64,000 nucleotides of DNA, taken from positions 248,001-312,000 of the forward strand of contig JAHHGZ010000001.1 of the NCBI GenBank assembly GCA_019359595.1, read 5' to 3'. Both the position numbers and the translations under genes were made by a program. Shown in pieces: positions 1 through 9,408 of the stretch. The notes under the pieces were generated by a model that ran no database searches, was not told where the DNA came from, and saw nothing but the letters and a program-made list of their open reading frames with translations. Within the stretch, counting starts at the first letter, position 1; each line of letters starts with the position of its first letter. The stretch is from Cyanomargarita calcarea GSE-NOS-MK-12-04C (GTDB lineage Bacteria > Cyanobacteriota > Cyanobacteriia > Cyanobacteriales > Nostocaceae).

Positions 1-1
1 T

Positions 2-139
2 GCAGTCATTCCCTTTTACAAACTAGCGCCACTCCTCGAATGGGGCAAATGGAAACTTTTGCTACTTAATACTATGATAGACCCAAATGCATTTAAATTA
101 CTCTTGACAAAAACCTTGGTTGATGAATCAACCAAATAA
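2..139 (+). CDS. C-terminal end of an unidentified protein (partial)
   Basis: An open frame runs from the first bases of the window to a TAA at 137-139 and gives 45 residues beginning AVIPFYKLAPLL. The rest of the gene lies to the left of the window. The segment is rich in Leu and Lys and has no motif I recognise. It is called coding only because the frame is open from the edge and the next gene starts 60 bases later on the same strand. Confidence 0.4.
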   Translation, partial: AVIPFYKLAPLLEWGKWKLLLLNTMIDPNAFKLLLTKTLVDESTK

Positions 140-199
140 TCGTTGGTTAATCAGATCAAATTACAAAAACTTATGATTTGAAAAAACTCTATTATTCCA

Positions 200-907
200 G
201 TGTATAAAGATTTTAGCAATTGGTTACAGCGCAAGTGGCCCTATATGAATGGATCGCACCTGAGTCGGCTGATAGAGAGTATTCACCAAGAGCTACTTCC
301 CAATTTCCAAATTGAGAGCGTCGATCCCCACGACCCAGTAAAAGTCCATTCCGTTCCCAAACCTTGGCAACTTCTTGGAGCCGGAAACTATGCTGCAGTC
401 GTCCATCACCCTGATTACCCCGAACAGGTGGTAAAGATTTACGCGCCTGGTCGTCCCGGCTTTGAGGAGGAATTGGAGGTCTACCACCGCTTGGGTTCCC
501 ACCCGGCCTTCTCTGAATGTTTGTATGCCCAAGAGGGATTATTGGTTCTGAAGCGGCTGCATGGAGTGACCCTTTATGACTGCATTCACCGTGGTATACA
601 GATCCCTATAACGGTTATCCGAGACGTTGACGAAGCCCTAGACTATGCACGCCAACGCGGTCTTCGCCCCCACGATATCCACGGTCGAAATGTGATGATG
701 CACCAAGGCAGGGGACTAGTCGTGGATATTTCTGACTTCCTTCATAAAGATAAGTGTTCAAAATGGAACAACCTCAAGAAAGCGTACTACTGGCTGTATC
801 GTCCCATTATATACCCAATGAAGCTCCGGATACCTTACTTTGTCTTGGATGCTGTCCGCAAAAGTTATCGTTTCTTCTCCCGCTTAACTAAACGTCTACG
901 CCCTTAA
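200..907 (+). CDS. Protein kinase-like fold protein
   Basis: This 235-residue protein looks like a small, divergent eukaryotic-type or RIO/ABC1-like kinase. A glycine-rich loop (LLGAGNYAAVV, about residue 53) is followed by VVKIY carrying the likely ATP lysine. HDIHGRNVMM near residue 158 corresponds to the catalytic HRDxxxxN loop, and VVDISDF near 174 stands where DFG normally is. The C-terminal 50 residues are basic and aromatic. The GTG at 200 is the longest start; an ATG at 245 is the alternative, and neither has a clear Shine-Dalgarno. The DFG glycine is missing, so activity is uncertain. The substrate is unknown. Confidence 0.6.
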   Translation: MYKDFSNWLQRKWPYMNGSHLSRLIESIHQELLPNFQIESVDPHDPVKVHSVPKPWQLLGAGNYAAVVHHPDYPEQVVKIYAPGRPGFEEELEVYHRLGSHPAFSECLYAQEGLLVLKRLHGVTLYDCIHRGIQIPITVIRDVDEALDYARQRGLRPHDIHGRNVMMHQGRGLVVDISDFLHKDKCSKWNNLKKAYYWLYRPIIYPMKLRIPYFVLDAVRKSYRFFSRLTKRLRP

Positions 908-998
908 TTGATATCTTCTACTCTAAAAAAATGTCAAAATTATCGCTTCTATTACTCAGGTAAATCTATTAATCTTCCTACTTGCCAGTTAGTCAGCC

Positions 999-1046
999 AG
1001 GGACTAGAAGTCCCTGTCTAGTAGCATAAGTCCATTAAAATGGACT
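999..1046 (-). repeat. Dispersed repeat family B, copy 1
   Basis: Read on the minus strand this gives AGTCCATTTTAATGGACTT followed by GCTACTAGACAGGGA. It is a short hairpin (AGTCCATT/AATGGACT) followed by the shared tail of this family. Related copies lie at about 1585, 11596, 35072 and 50793. Confidence 0.6.
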
Positions 1047-1095
1047 CAAAATAATGCGATGATTTTGCAGTATATTTTATACTTTTGAAGAAGTA

Positions 1096-1380
1096 TTGGC
1101 AGTGAGGCAACGCAGAAATCAATGGATAGTTGCTTCCCTCACTGTGGCTGCTGTAGTAGCGATCGCCTGGACAATATTTTTCATGCAGCAGCATAACTCT
1201 GCAATCGCTCGTGTCTCGGTTCAACAAGACCGCATCACCCGAGTCCAGGACGATGGCGGCAACCTCAAGACCATCTCCCGTAAACCCAATCTGGAACTAT
1301 TCTACCGGGTTACCCTCAAGGATTGTACTGCTACTCTAAGGGTGAGATGCGGTAATTGCGGAATATTTGACCTTTGTTAA
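1096..1380 (+). CDS. Small membrane-anchored hypothetical protein, possibly truncated
   Basis: This 94-residue frame has one hydrophobic segment (ASLTVAAVVAIAWTIFF, about residues 13-29) preceded by basic residues. That suggests a single-pass protein with its C-terminus outside the cytoplasm. The frame uses a TTG start and no good ribosome site is visible. The last 20 residues contain four cysteines and read unlike the rest, which may mean a frameshift or a truncated end. No family was recognised and the gene may be spurious. Confidence 0.3.
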   Translation: MAVRQRRNQWIVASLTVAAVVAIAWTIFFMQQHNSAIARVSVQQDRITRVQDDGGNLKTISRKPNLELFYRVTLKDCTATLRVRCGNCGIFDLC

Positions 1381-1584
1381 TTGCTATTTCATATACGAGC
1401 TGATCAGATTGTCGGTTTCGGCTTTTTGAAAGCTTTAAATAGCATGGGAAATTCTCAAAATTCGACTGTTGTGTTCCTGTTAGTAAAATTTTATAAGTTA
1501 AATCTTGCACCTCTATGTATAAATCACTAATCATAAATTTTAAAGTGACTAATTTAACATCATAAAACTTTATCTTTATCTAAC

Positions 1585-1685
1585 AGTCCTCTACCCTACG
1601 GGAACGCCAAGGGCGAATAGAGGACTTTGGCTATGAGACAGGGATTTATAATCGAATGGCTCCCTGGCTCCCTGACGGGCTGTTT
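1585..1685 (+). repeat. Dispersed repeat family B, copy 2, in a 343-bp gap
   Basis: The gap between 1380 and the photolyase gene holds this element. AGTCCTCTA at 1585 pairs with TAGAGGACT at about 1618, then comes the shared tail (GCTATGAGACAGGGATTTAT). An outer AACAG...CTGTT pair closes the unit. I see no gene in the rest of the gap. Confidence 0.5.
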
Positions 1686-1723
1686 TTTGGTACGATTGTA
1701 TTATTTTTATAAAAAATTGAGTT

Positions 1724-3151
1724 ATGCACCTTCTTTGGTTTCGCCGGGACTTACGATTAACTGATAACGAAATTGTCACATTGGCAACTGCCAACAATGC
1801 CCCAGTTTTACCCTTCTTTATCATTGACCCTTGGTTTTATACATGGGCTGATACAGGCAAAGCACGGGTGAGGTTTTTGTTTGAGTCTTTGGAAAACTTA
1901 AATTATAACCTGCAACGTTTAGATAGTCAGTTGATATTATTCGAGGGTAATTCAACTCATGTTTTGCAAGACTTAACCGGACAGTTAATCCAGCAAGGAT
2001 ATCAACCCAAGCTTTTCTTTAACCGGGATGTGCAAGTAGAGTATGGTGTTAGCCGGGATAAGGCAATAGTCGATTTTTATCAAGAGTTAAATCTTGATTG
2101 CCATCTTGGGCTAAACAATTTTTTACAATTAGAAGATAACCGCGAACAGTGGTTTAACGAATACTACACCTATCAAAGGCAACCTCAATACCAAACACCC
2201 GAAACTCTCAACACACCTGAGCTATCCCTCAACTTACCACAACTTACGTTTGCAGAGCTTAGAAAAAAATACCGGGAATTTTGGGATGTAGGAGAAGTCT
2301 ATTTTTCTGGAGGTGAAACCAATGCCCAAAGTACGTTAAACTCATTTCTGAAAAGTAGATTTCACGGCTATCATTGGAAACTTTCTCGTCCTTGGTTATC
2401 GCAACAAGGAGCAACTTCTCATCTATCGCCACATCTGACATTTGGGACTATTTCAACTCGCACTGTCTACCAGTCTACCAAAACACGAGTAACAGAACTT
2501 GCAGGTCAAGAAAAAGCAGAATTTTCTCTCAAAGCTTTTCGCGATCGCCTGCGTTGGCATGATAGTTTTACACAAAGGCTTTACTTTTATCCAGAAGTAG
2601 CTTATAAAAATCGCTACCCTGAATTTGATGAGTGGTATCGACCGGACGAACTCAGCCCAACAAGTCTTGAATTATTCCAAGCTTGGCAGGAAGGAATGAC
2701 AGGTTTTCCCCTAGTTGATGCGAGTATGCGGCAACTCAAAACTATGGGCTGGATGAATTTTCGGATGCGAGCAATGTGTGCCACATTTTTAACGATAAAT
2801 TGCGGTATATCTTGGCATCACGGAGCTAAACACTATATGAACTATTTGGTAGATGGTGATTTAGCAATTGATAATTGGCAATGGCAAATGCAGGCTGGTG
2901 TGACTAATCCCCTGAGCGATACATTTCGGATATACAATCCCAACAAGAATATTGAAGAAAAAGACCCTGACCTGAGTTTTATTTATCACTGGATACCAGA
3001 ATTACGAGGTTATAGCTTAAGTGAAATTGTTGAAGGTAAATACACTGATAGTTACTATCCACAGCCAATTTTAGATTGGTCAAACACCCGCAAAGTTAAT
3101 GGCAAAATTGTCTCTGACCTCCGCAAACTAGTAAGAGAGCGATTAATTTAG
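1724..3151 (+). CDS. DNA photolyase / cryptochrome family flavoprotein
   Basis: This 475-residue protein should bind FAD and an antenna chromophore and use blue light, most simply to split pyrimidine dimers. The N-terminal antenna (Rossmann) domain opens with HLLWFRRDLRLTDN. The C-terminal FAD domain has TGFPLVDASMRQL, then MNYLVDGDLAIDN and DTFRIYNPNKN. The block after DGDLA reads DNWQWQMQAGVTNPLSDT, whereas the E. coli class I CPD enzyme has NNGGWQWAASTGTD there. So it belongs to a divergent subgroup and may be cryptochrome-like rather than a standard CPD photolyase. ATG at 1724 is the only sensible start. Confidence 0.85.
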   Translation: MHLLWFRRDLRLTDNEIVTLATANNAPVLPFFIIDPWFYTWADTGKARVRFLFESLENLNYNLQRLDSQLILFEGNSTHVLQDLTGQLIQQGYQPKLFFNRDVQVEYGVSRDKAIVDFYQELNLDCHLGLNNFLQLEDNREQWFNEYYTYQRQPQYQTPETLNTPELSLNLPQLTFAELRKKYREFWDVGEVYFSGGETNAQSTLNSFLKSRFHGYHWKLSRPWLSQQGATSHLSPHLTFGTISTRTVYQSTKTRVTELAGQEKAEFSLKAFRDRLRWHDSFTQRLYFYPEVAYKNRYPEFDEWYRPDELSPTSLELFQAWQEGMTGFPLVDASMRQLKTMGWMNFRMRAMCATFLTINCGISWHHGAKHYMNYLVDGDLAIDNWQWQMQAGVTNPLSDTFRIYNPNKNIEEKDPDLSFIYHWIPELRGYSLSEIVEGKYTDSYYPQPILDWSNTRKVNGKIVSDLRKLVRERLI

Positions 3152-3222
3152 CTTCTATTGATTATATTCTCAACTATAGAAGCTTGTAATTATCATTTCG
3201 TCGTCGATAGTTGCGATATTAT

Positions 3223-3825
3223 CTAAGTATTTTGAATCATCCAAATCAGAATTCCTAAAAGTTTCTCAACTGGAGGAACTAAATAATCTGTTAAATCAAT
3301 TGTTACCGTTTCTTTTTCTAACTTGAGAAACGTCCACAAATTACCACTGGTGACACTACCGTAAATTACCTGAGTGGGTTGCTGGTTCACTTCATTAAAC
3401 CTTTGTGCGGCAACCATTTCTGCCATACATTGTCCCAAGCCTCCCTTGAGATTTTCTTTTTTTGCTTCTACAATCACCACTGCTGGGGCTTCAATAATTA
3501 ATTGTTCAGGCGATTTACTAATCAAAAAATCACAAGTACCATTCAAGCCCATACTCGGATCGACTGTAAATTCTTCCCCGGAAAAAAAGCTAATTTTGCG
3601 GTCGAGAATTTTTCGCACTTCAAACAAAATGGGACTAATGATTAGTTCCGAACGTGCTTTTTCAGAACCCATTGCAATTGCTAAAGGTAAACTTTCTTGT
3701 AAAAACTCTACTAGATAGGGGTTAGCTGCTACAGGTTCAATAGGAGGAAAAAAGCTACCTCCCTCAACCAAAGTTAGATTAAAGCTTTGTTTTGCCTTAC
3801 GAATACTAAAATCGCTATAAGCCAT
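3223..3825 (-). CDS. PD-(D/E)XK nuclease-like conserved hypothetical protein
   Basis: The 200-residue product carries a typical PD-(D/E)XK core. CDFLIS near residue 113 supplies the Asp and VVIVEAKKE near residue 131 the ExK. It is followed by GGLGQCMAEMVAAQ, the helix that often follows this core. The same arrangement is seen in N-terminal domains of type I restriction R proteins and in stand-alone cyanobacterial hypotheticals. It is probably a DNA-binding or nuclease-fold protein, but no partner methylase lies beside it. The substrate is unknown. Confidence 0.6.
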   Translation of the reverse strand: MAYSDFSIRKAKQSFNLTLVEGGSFFPPIEPVAANPYLVEFLQESLPLAIAMGSEKARSELIISPILFEVRKILDRKISFFSGEEFTVDPSMGLNGTCDFLISKSPEQLIIEAPAVVIVEAKKENLKGGLGQCMAEMVAAQRFNEVNQQPTQVIYGSVTSGNLWTFLKLEKETVTIDLTDYLVPPVEKLLGILIWMIQNT

Positions 3826-4142
3826 GACTTCATATCACTAAGAGTGAATTAATTTGTTATTTCCTTTTATTGTATAGGAGGAAAGAGCTTGAAAAAGCCA
3901 AGTGTGGGTCATCATCATCAGGTAACACACTGCTACCAATGTATTAATAAATTTTAAAGATGAGTTTGAAAACACAATTAGGAAAATGTAATTATCGGCT
4001 AAAACACATTTAAACTGCATAATCTGAATTTTTCGCTCAAGATTGTGGGGGAGCCAGTGCGTTGCGCCCCCCGTTGTAGCACTTGGCGTTGGGCATCCTT
4101 GCTTGCTTGAACGCGCAAAGTAAATGTGGACCGATAAATACC
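3826..4142. other. Intergenic stretch
   Basis: Mostly AT-rich with no supportable gene. Near 4013 it contains CTGCATAATCTGAATTT, which recurs near 35783. From about 4045 it holds a GC-rich short repeat (AGCCAGTGCGTTGCG) of a type scattered through Nostocales genomes. Confidence 0.4.
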
Positions 4143-4994
4143 TTAAGGATTTGTCTTTGCAAAGGTATTACACTGCTTAATGTCACCCGTCTGGATACCC
4201 CGCTTAAACCATTGAACTCTTTGGGCTGAACTGCCGTGGGTAAAAGATTCTGGCACAACATAACCTTTTGACTGCTGCTGCAAGCGATCGTCCCCAATAC
4301 TACTAGCAGCATTCAGGGCTTCTTCTATGTCACCTTGTTCAAGAATCTGCCGTGATTTTTGAGCCCGATTTGCCCAGACTCCTGCAAAACAATCTGCTTG
4401 TAATTCCAACCGAACAGAAAGCTGATTAGCTTCCACCCGATCCACTTTGCTCTGCAACGCTCGAACTTTATCGGAAATACCAAGTAAGTTTTGGACATGA
4501 TGCCCAACTTCATGAGCAATTACATACGCTTGAGCAAAATCACCAGGTGCTTGGTATCGGTTCTTTAAATCACGGTAAAAACTCAAGTCAATATAAACTT
4601 TTTGATCTAGCGGACAATAAAACGGACCAACTGCCGAACGGGCAAATCCACAAGCAGACTTAACCGCACCTGAATAAAGAACTAATTTCGGCTCTACGTA
4701 AGTATTCCCATTTTGTCGAAACAAAGTTCTCCATGTATCTTCTGTATCAGCTAGCACAACTGATACAAAATCAGCCATTTGGTCTTGGGATTGAGTTGTC
4801 CGGGGTGATTGGGCAGTCGGGCGATCGCCTTGTGCGCCATCTTGTTGCCAAATAACACTCGGATCGCCACCTAAAAACGCAACGATTAGCGATAAAATTA
4901 CTGCCCCAATACCTCCACCCACGACAGGAGCAGAAACTCTTGCCGAGCGTCGGTCTTCAACATTATCACTACGACGGCCCAATTCCCAACGCAT
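4143..4994 (-). CDS. Neutral zinc metallopeptidase (YpfJ/Zn_peptidase family)
   Basis: 283 residues. A cytoplasmic N-terminus (MRWELGRRSDNVEDRR) is followed by one membrane segment at about 28-45 (GGGIGAVILSLIVAFLGG). The periplasmic domain carries the zinc site HEVGHH at about residue 160. ELQADCFAGVWANR follows about 40 residues later and supplies the third ligand. RRSDNVEDRR at the N-terminus and the ADCFAG block are hallmarks of the YpfJ family (Pfam Zn_peptidase). The biological substrate is not known. The gene stands alone, and ATG at 4994 fits the family start. Confidence 0.88.
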   Translation of the reverse strand: MRWELGRRSDNVEDRRSARVSAPVVGGGIGAVILSLIVAFLGGDPSVIWQQDGAQGDRPTAQSPRTTQSQDQMADFVSVVLADTEDTWRTLFRQNGNTYVEPKLVLYSGAVKSACGFARSAVGPFYCPLDQKVYIDLSFYRDLKNRYQAPGDFAQAYVIAHEVGHHVQNLLGISDKVRALQSKVDRVEANQLSVRLELQADCFAGVWANRAQKSRQILEQGDIEEALNAASSIGDDRLQQQSKGYVVPESFTHGSSAQRVQWFKRGIQTGDIKQCNTFAKTNP

Positions 4995-5242
4995 AATTAA
5001 TACTTGTATTAGTTACAACATTCCACGAGCCGAAATAATATTTAGCCGTGTTGCTAAAACTCTAATTCTTTTGTCCGTCAAAATCTTCTACCTATGGTCA
5101 AACAAAGAATTGAGAAGAGTAAGACTTTAGGTATGGATTTTTTGTAATCCCAAGTCTTTGTAACAATTTGCAAAACATTGAGTAGGTGATTCTTGTGGGG
5201 TGGGCTTTTGTGCCCGCCCAAACTTATGTGTGGAACAGTTTA

Positions 5243-5749
5243 TTACTCATCTGTATCTATCAAACGACAACGATTTTCGGTGTTGGACGCAAGTCGAGAA
5301 GAACGCTGGTTAATAATAGTCGTCAAGTCTGGTCGTCCCGTCAGAGAAAGTCGCAAGTCTGCCCAAATCTTGTATAGAAAATCAGCTAAAGCACCGACAA
5401 TTGGCCACTTCGTCACAGCATAAACCCAACCCATCCCTAATGTTTCGTAAACGCGACGAAAAACCTCGACATTTTTCACCACGGTTCCGTCTGGCAATAG
5501 GGCATGGATACGTCCCATCGCAGTCTCAAAGTCAACTCCACCATTCGCTTCAGGGGTGTAGTCATCCTCTGCAATATCTACAAATGCTACCAATCCTCGA
5601 CCTGCATCCCGTTTTGTCAAAAAGTTAACTTCACGTACGCACAGAGGACATTCACCGTCGTATAGTAGCTTGATTTTCCATGATGGAACATCCAGTGGCT
5701 GTTTGAGGAATTCATCGGAACTGTAAGTTGGGGTCTTTGGTGAGGACAT
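5243..5749 (-). CDS. DCC-family thiol-disulfide oxidoreductase-like protein (DUF393)
   Basis: 168 residues. LLYDGECPLCVREVNFL near residue 29 is the DxxCxxC signature of the DUF393/DCC family, a thioredoxin-like fold proposed to act in thiol redox reactions. The later MGWVYAVTKWP and DFLYKIWADLR blocks are also typical. Its ATG (5747-5749) shares one base with the stop of the upstream Uma2 gene (TAATG), so the two are probably translated from one message. The link with Uma2 is unexplained. Confidence 0.8.
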   Translation of the reverse strand: MSSPKTPTYSSDEFLKQPLDVPSWKIKLLYDGECPLCVREVNFLTKRDAGRGLVAFVDIAEDDYTPEANGGVDFETAMGRIHALLPDGTVVKNVEVFRRVYETLGMGWVYAVTKWPIVGALADFLYKIWADLRLSLTGRPDLTTIINQRSSRLASNTENRCRLIDTDE

Positions 5750-6642
5750 TATTTCAAAGTATTATTCTCTTGGTTTAACCAATTAACTAAATCAGACACA
5801 TCTGAAAAATTTAAAAATTCTTCTCCTAAAATTTCTAGCTTATCCACGGGTAATTGTCGAATACGCTCAATGATTGATGGGTCTATTTCACCAAAGCGCC
5901 GATTTACCAGTCGATAAAAAAACTTAAGTTCTCCTTTTTGCACAATATCCTGATAAATAACCGATTCTTGTGTAATGGCACGCTCTTGCTCAACTGGGGT
6001 GGGTATCCAATTTCCTGTTGCATCATACCAACGCAACCATACTCGCGTTATACCTTGATAAGTACCTTCCCATAGTCCTATACCTAGCTCTAATTCAGGT
6101 AACCAAATTCGAGAATCTGTTATGCTTAACTCTTGGTAACGACCTGCTATATTTTGAAACACTCGTAGATTATCAGTGTAGCGGTCAAATACTATATAAT
6201 AAGGAACACGCAGAATTTTTTCATATACTTCCCACTTTGTCGGTGGTTGATTTACTTCCCGTAATGTTTTTCCTAAATCTTCTTTTTCTGTACCGGGAGA
6301 AAGTAATTCTACAACTACATTTGGGTCTGCTCCTTCTTGCCAGATGACATAACTTAAACGTAGCTCTGTTTGTTGATAAAGACGAGAGATTCCCAAAACC
6401 GCAAACCAGTCAGGACGTTTGAACCATAGAGTATGGTTGGGGTCGTAGTATAAATTTAAGTCACTGGCGATAAATACCTGGTCTGGGGGATAGTTGGGTG
6501 ACGTAAAAGTTTCTCGCAGCAATTGGGGTTGGAAAACGTGAAATTCGTCCGGCAAACCAGCTTCCTCCAAGGATTCACTAGGAAGATCGTACATTGTCGG
6601 TAACACTTCTTTTGCAGAGCGAGGAGGGTCTGTTTGCAACAT
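5749..6642 (-). CDS. Uma2 family protein (PD-(D/E)XK endonuclease fold)
   Basis: 297 residues. The central domain has WFAVLGISR, VVVELLSPGTEKEDLG and WEVYEKILRVPYYIVFDRY, the standard Uma2 (DUF820) blocks with the VxELxSP catalytic strand. A C-terminal extension of about 80 residues (EERIRQLPVDKLEILGEEFLNF-like) is of the type often attached to cyanobacterial Uma2 proteins. This is one of three Uma2 genes in the window (others at 24428 and 41921). The family is hugely expanded in cyanobacteria and its role is unproven. Confidence 0.85.
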   Translation of the reverse strand: MLQTDPPRSAKEVLPTMYDLPSESLEEAGLPDEFHVFQPQLLRETFTSPNYPPDQVFIASDLNLYYDPNHTLWFKRPDWFAVLGISRLYQQTELRLSYVIWQEGADPNVVVELLSPGTEKEDLGKTLREVNQPPTKWEVYEKILRVPYYIVFDRYTDNLRVFQNIAGRYQELSITDSRIWLPELELGIGLWEGTYQGITRVWLRWYDATGNWIPTPVEQERAITQESVIYQDIVQKGELKFFYRLVNRRFGEIDPSIIERIRQLPVDKLEILGEEFLNFSDVSDLVNWLNQENNTLK

Positions 6643-6818
6643 AAAACTTTATTTGAAACCAACTAACTATAGGTTAGCGGATGTCAGGAATTTTTACGAT
6701 ATCCCTATGTTTAAGCGATCGCAACTCCTCTAATCGCTAAAATAGAGGGTGTGTTGTGATTTAATCTAACACACCTAGTAATTTATGTTTACAACTCTAC
6801 ACATAAAGAAGCGGTAGT

Positions 6819-7952
6819 ATGAATATCGGAGAAAAAATAGATACACTCCAATCCGAAATTGACCAGAAGAGACAGGAAATTCGCTCCGATCACTACTCAA
6901 CGTCGATTGGTGAATGGATTAGTCTCTACCAGCAAGAAGAAATAGAAATTCATCCAGAATTTCAGAGATTTTTTCGTTGGTCTGATTATCAAAAAACCAA
7001 ATTAATCGAATCTATCCTATTAGGTATACCAATCCCACCTATCTTTGTATCTCAACGGGAAGATGGTATTTGGGATGTCGTTGATGGCTTACAAAGGTTA
7101 TCAACAATATACGAGTTTGTAGGTATATTAAAGGGTGAGGATGGAAAACAACTTCCTCCATTGACTTTGCAAAAAACTGAATATTTACCTTCATTGACTG
7201 GCAAGATATGGGAAGATAAAGAACATCCAGATGGTTCCATTAAAGGGTTTACTCCAGCCCAAAGATTGTTAATAAAGAGAGCTAAGATAGATGTTAACAT
7301 TTTACTGAAAGAAAGCGACCCCTTTGCCAAGTATGAACTCTTTCAAAGATTAAATACTGGAGGATAGATTGCCACTGCCCAAGAATTGAGAAATTGTATT
7401 TTAGTTGGTTTAAATCCAAATCTATATCGATGGATTAAAGAGCTAAGTACAAATGAAAATTTTCAGCTATGTATACCTTTAAATGAAAAATCCTTAGAAG
7501 AACAATATGACATTGAAATTTTATGTAGATTTTTAGTATTGCGGAAAATTGATGAAAGCGTCCTGAGTAAAATTCCTGATGTCGATACATTTTTTACAGA
7601 AAAAATTCAAGAAATAGCTAATAATCCTAGTTTTAATCTTGAAGAAGAACAAGCTGCTTTTGAAAAAACATTCCAGCTTTTAGGTGAATGCATGGCAGGT
7701 GACAGCTTTCAAAAATATGATGTAAATAAACAAAAATTTTCTGGAGCTTTTTTGTTAGCACCTTTTGAGACAATTGCATTGGGAATTGGCTACAACTATC
7801 AACAGTATAATGCGACTTGTTCGGATATAAAAAACAAGATAATAGAAATTTGGTCTAATCCAGAGTTTACATCTGCTTTCGGACGAGGTAAGGATGCAAG
7901 AACTCGATTACCTAAACTCATTCCTCTAGGTCGTAAACTCTTTACCTCATGA
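6819..7952 (+). pseudogene. DUF262 (GmrSD/ParB-nuclease-like) gene broken by one in-frame TAG
   Basis: The first 182 codons are a DUF262 N-terminus. HPEFQRFFRW and LIESILLGIPIPPIFV lead to DVVDGLQRLSTIYEF, the DGQQR-type nucleotide/nuclease motif. A TAG at 7365-7367 follows FQRLNTGG. The same frame then stays open to 7952 and continues as IATAQELRNCILVGLN, the expected next family block. A serine commonly follows GG in this family, so TCG to TAG would explain the break. Reinitiation at TTG 7386 is possible but weak. DUF262 proteins occur in phage-defence nucleases such as GmrSD. The downstream partner is also truncated. Confidence 0.8.
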
Positions 7953-8053
7953 AAATTCGCACGCTGGAACATTTAAATCAGCGGCTAACGGATGATTTAA
8001 TATGGAGAAAAAAAGAGATATCGTACCCAGTCATTGCAACGGTTCGCTCTTAG
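7949..8053 (+). pseudogene. Truncated partner gene of the DUF262 protein (5' remnant)
   Basis: An ATG overlaps the DUF262 stop (ATGA, 7949-7952). The 34-residue frame begins MKIRTLEHLNQRLTDDLIW and continues RKKEIS before it breaks off. That opening resembles what I remember of the HEPN-like MAE_28990/MAE_18760 nucleases that follow DUF262 genes in cyanobacteria, which are several times longer. Only the first quarter or less remains. The assignment rests on a short match and on gene order. Confidence 0.5.
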
Positions 8054-8216
8054 CGTTCTGTGCAGGGCAGGAAGCAATCTCATGGACTTGAGCTACCACG
8101 ATAGAACGCAATTTGGTATCAGCATGGATTTCTGCAAAGGTGCTACGTCCTGGTTGACAAAATTTTGTCTTCTTAAGCGAAAAATCCTGCACACAAATTA
8201 AAGCAATACGCTCTAT
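8031..8216 (-). pseudogene. C-terminal remnant of an unidentified coding sequence
   Basis: A 61-codon minus-strand frame with no start codon reads plausibly as protein (RIALICVQDFSLKKTKFCQP, later FAEIHADTKLRSIVVAQVHE) and ends at TGA 8031-8033. It abuts the point where the DUF262 partner breaks off, so the junction near 8030 may be where foreign DNA joined. I cannot name the family; a transposase tail is possible. The rest of the gap to 8335 shows nothing. Confidence 0.3.
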
Positions 8217-8335
8217 CTATTCAAATATTTGAGAATGATTGACAATAAGAATCCAACTATGCTTAGATGTTTGCATAGTTAGTAATTGCAAAAATCTAGC
8301 ATTTATTTTTTTTGGCGGTAACCATTGTTAATGTC

Positions 8336-9334
8336 ATGTCTAACCAATTTTTCGAGGGTCGAGAGAAACTTTGGAACCGCCGGGAACTATTGAAACTCGG
8401 GTTAGTGGGTGCTGGGATGACTGGTACGGCAGCGCTGTGGCGAATGTTTGATTCCCAAAAGCAGTCACGGGTGAGAATACCACCAATTGAGGCGAACAAC
8501 GCGGATAAAGCTGAATTGGTTAACCCAATGAAGGTGCTGCGAGACTTTGATTATGGCACGGTTAAGCAAGAAAACGGGCGCAGTGTTCGAGAATTTCACA
8601 TTACTGTTGGTACTTCTACGATTCAGCTTAACAGCGCAGTTACTTTCAATTCCTGGAATTTTAATGGTCGCATACCAGGCCCAACATTAAGGGTAAAACA
8701 GGGCGATCGCGTGCGTGTATTCTTCCTCAATAAAGGTGGACACTCCCATTCCATGCATTTTCACGGCTTTCATAAGTCAGAGATGGATGGTGTCAGACCA
8801 ATTCGCAATAATTCCGCTACTGTTTACGAGTTCGATGCCGAACCCTATGGAGTTCATCTCTACCATTGCCACATCGAACCAGTGAACCGTCATATTGGCA
8901 AGGGCTTATACGGAATGTTTATCATTGACCCACCAAAACCCCGCCCACCAGCGGATGAAATGGTATTGGTGATGGCTGGGTATGACGTAAATGAAGACAA
9001 CCGTAACGAATTCTACGCTTTCAACGGCTTACCCCGCTACTACATGAATAATCCCATCCGCATCTACCAAAATCAATTGGTGCGGTTGTATGTCCTCAAC
9101 ATGATTGAATTAGACCCAGCCGCAACTTTTCACGTACATGCCAATATGTTTAGCGTTTATCCCACCGGAATGACTCTGACTCCCAGTCATCAAACAGATG
9201 TAATCACGATGGGCACAGCGGAACGGCACATTTTGGAATTGACTTATCGCAATCTGGGCAAGTATATGTTTCATCCCCATCAGGATATTTTTGCCCAAAA
9301 CGGTTGTATGGGTCAGTTTGAAGTGGTTAGTTAA
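8336..9334 (+). CDS. Multicopper oxidase, Tat-exported
   Basis: 332 residues from ATG 8336; an upstream in-frame TTG at 8312 is less likely. The N-terminus has a twin-arginine-like signal (NRRELLKLGLVGAGMTG). Two cupredoxin domains follow. SHSMHFHGFH and HLYHCHIEPVNRH lie in the first and supply copper ligands including the type 1 Cys. FHVHANMF and FHPHQDIFAQNGCMG lie in the second, where the usual type 1 Cys position of HCH is Pro. With an EfeO-like lipoprotein and an FTR1 permease directly downstream, it probably oxidises Fe(II) for uptake, as Fet3 does for Ftr1 in yeast. That role is inferred from context. Confidence 0.85.
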   Translation: MSNQFFEGREKLWNRRELLKLGLVGAGMTGTAALWRMFDSQKQSRVRIPPIEANNADKAELVNPMKVLRDFDYGTVKQENGRSVREFHITVGTSTIQLNSAVTFNSWNFNGRIPGPTLRVKQGDRVRVFFLNKGGHSHSMHFHGFHKSEMDGVRPIRNNSATVYEFDAEPYGVHLYHCHIEPVNRHIGKGLYGMFIIDPPKPRPPADEMVLVMAGYDVNEDNRNEFYAFNGLPRYYMNNPIRIYQNQLVRLYVLNMIELDPAATFHVHANMFSVYPTGMTLTPSHQTDVITMGTAERHILELTYRNLGKYMFHPHQDIFAQNGCMGQFEVVS

Positions 9335-9408
9335 TTGCAGCTTTAATACACCAAATTGTCAATAGTATTGCTATTTTTTTCATTACAATCTAGTGTGAGG
9401 TCAATCAA

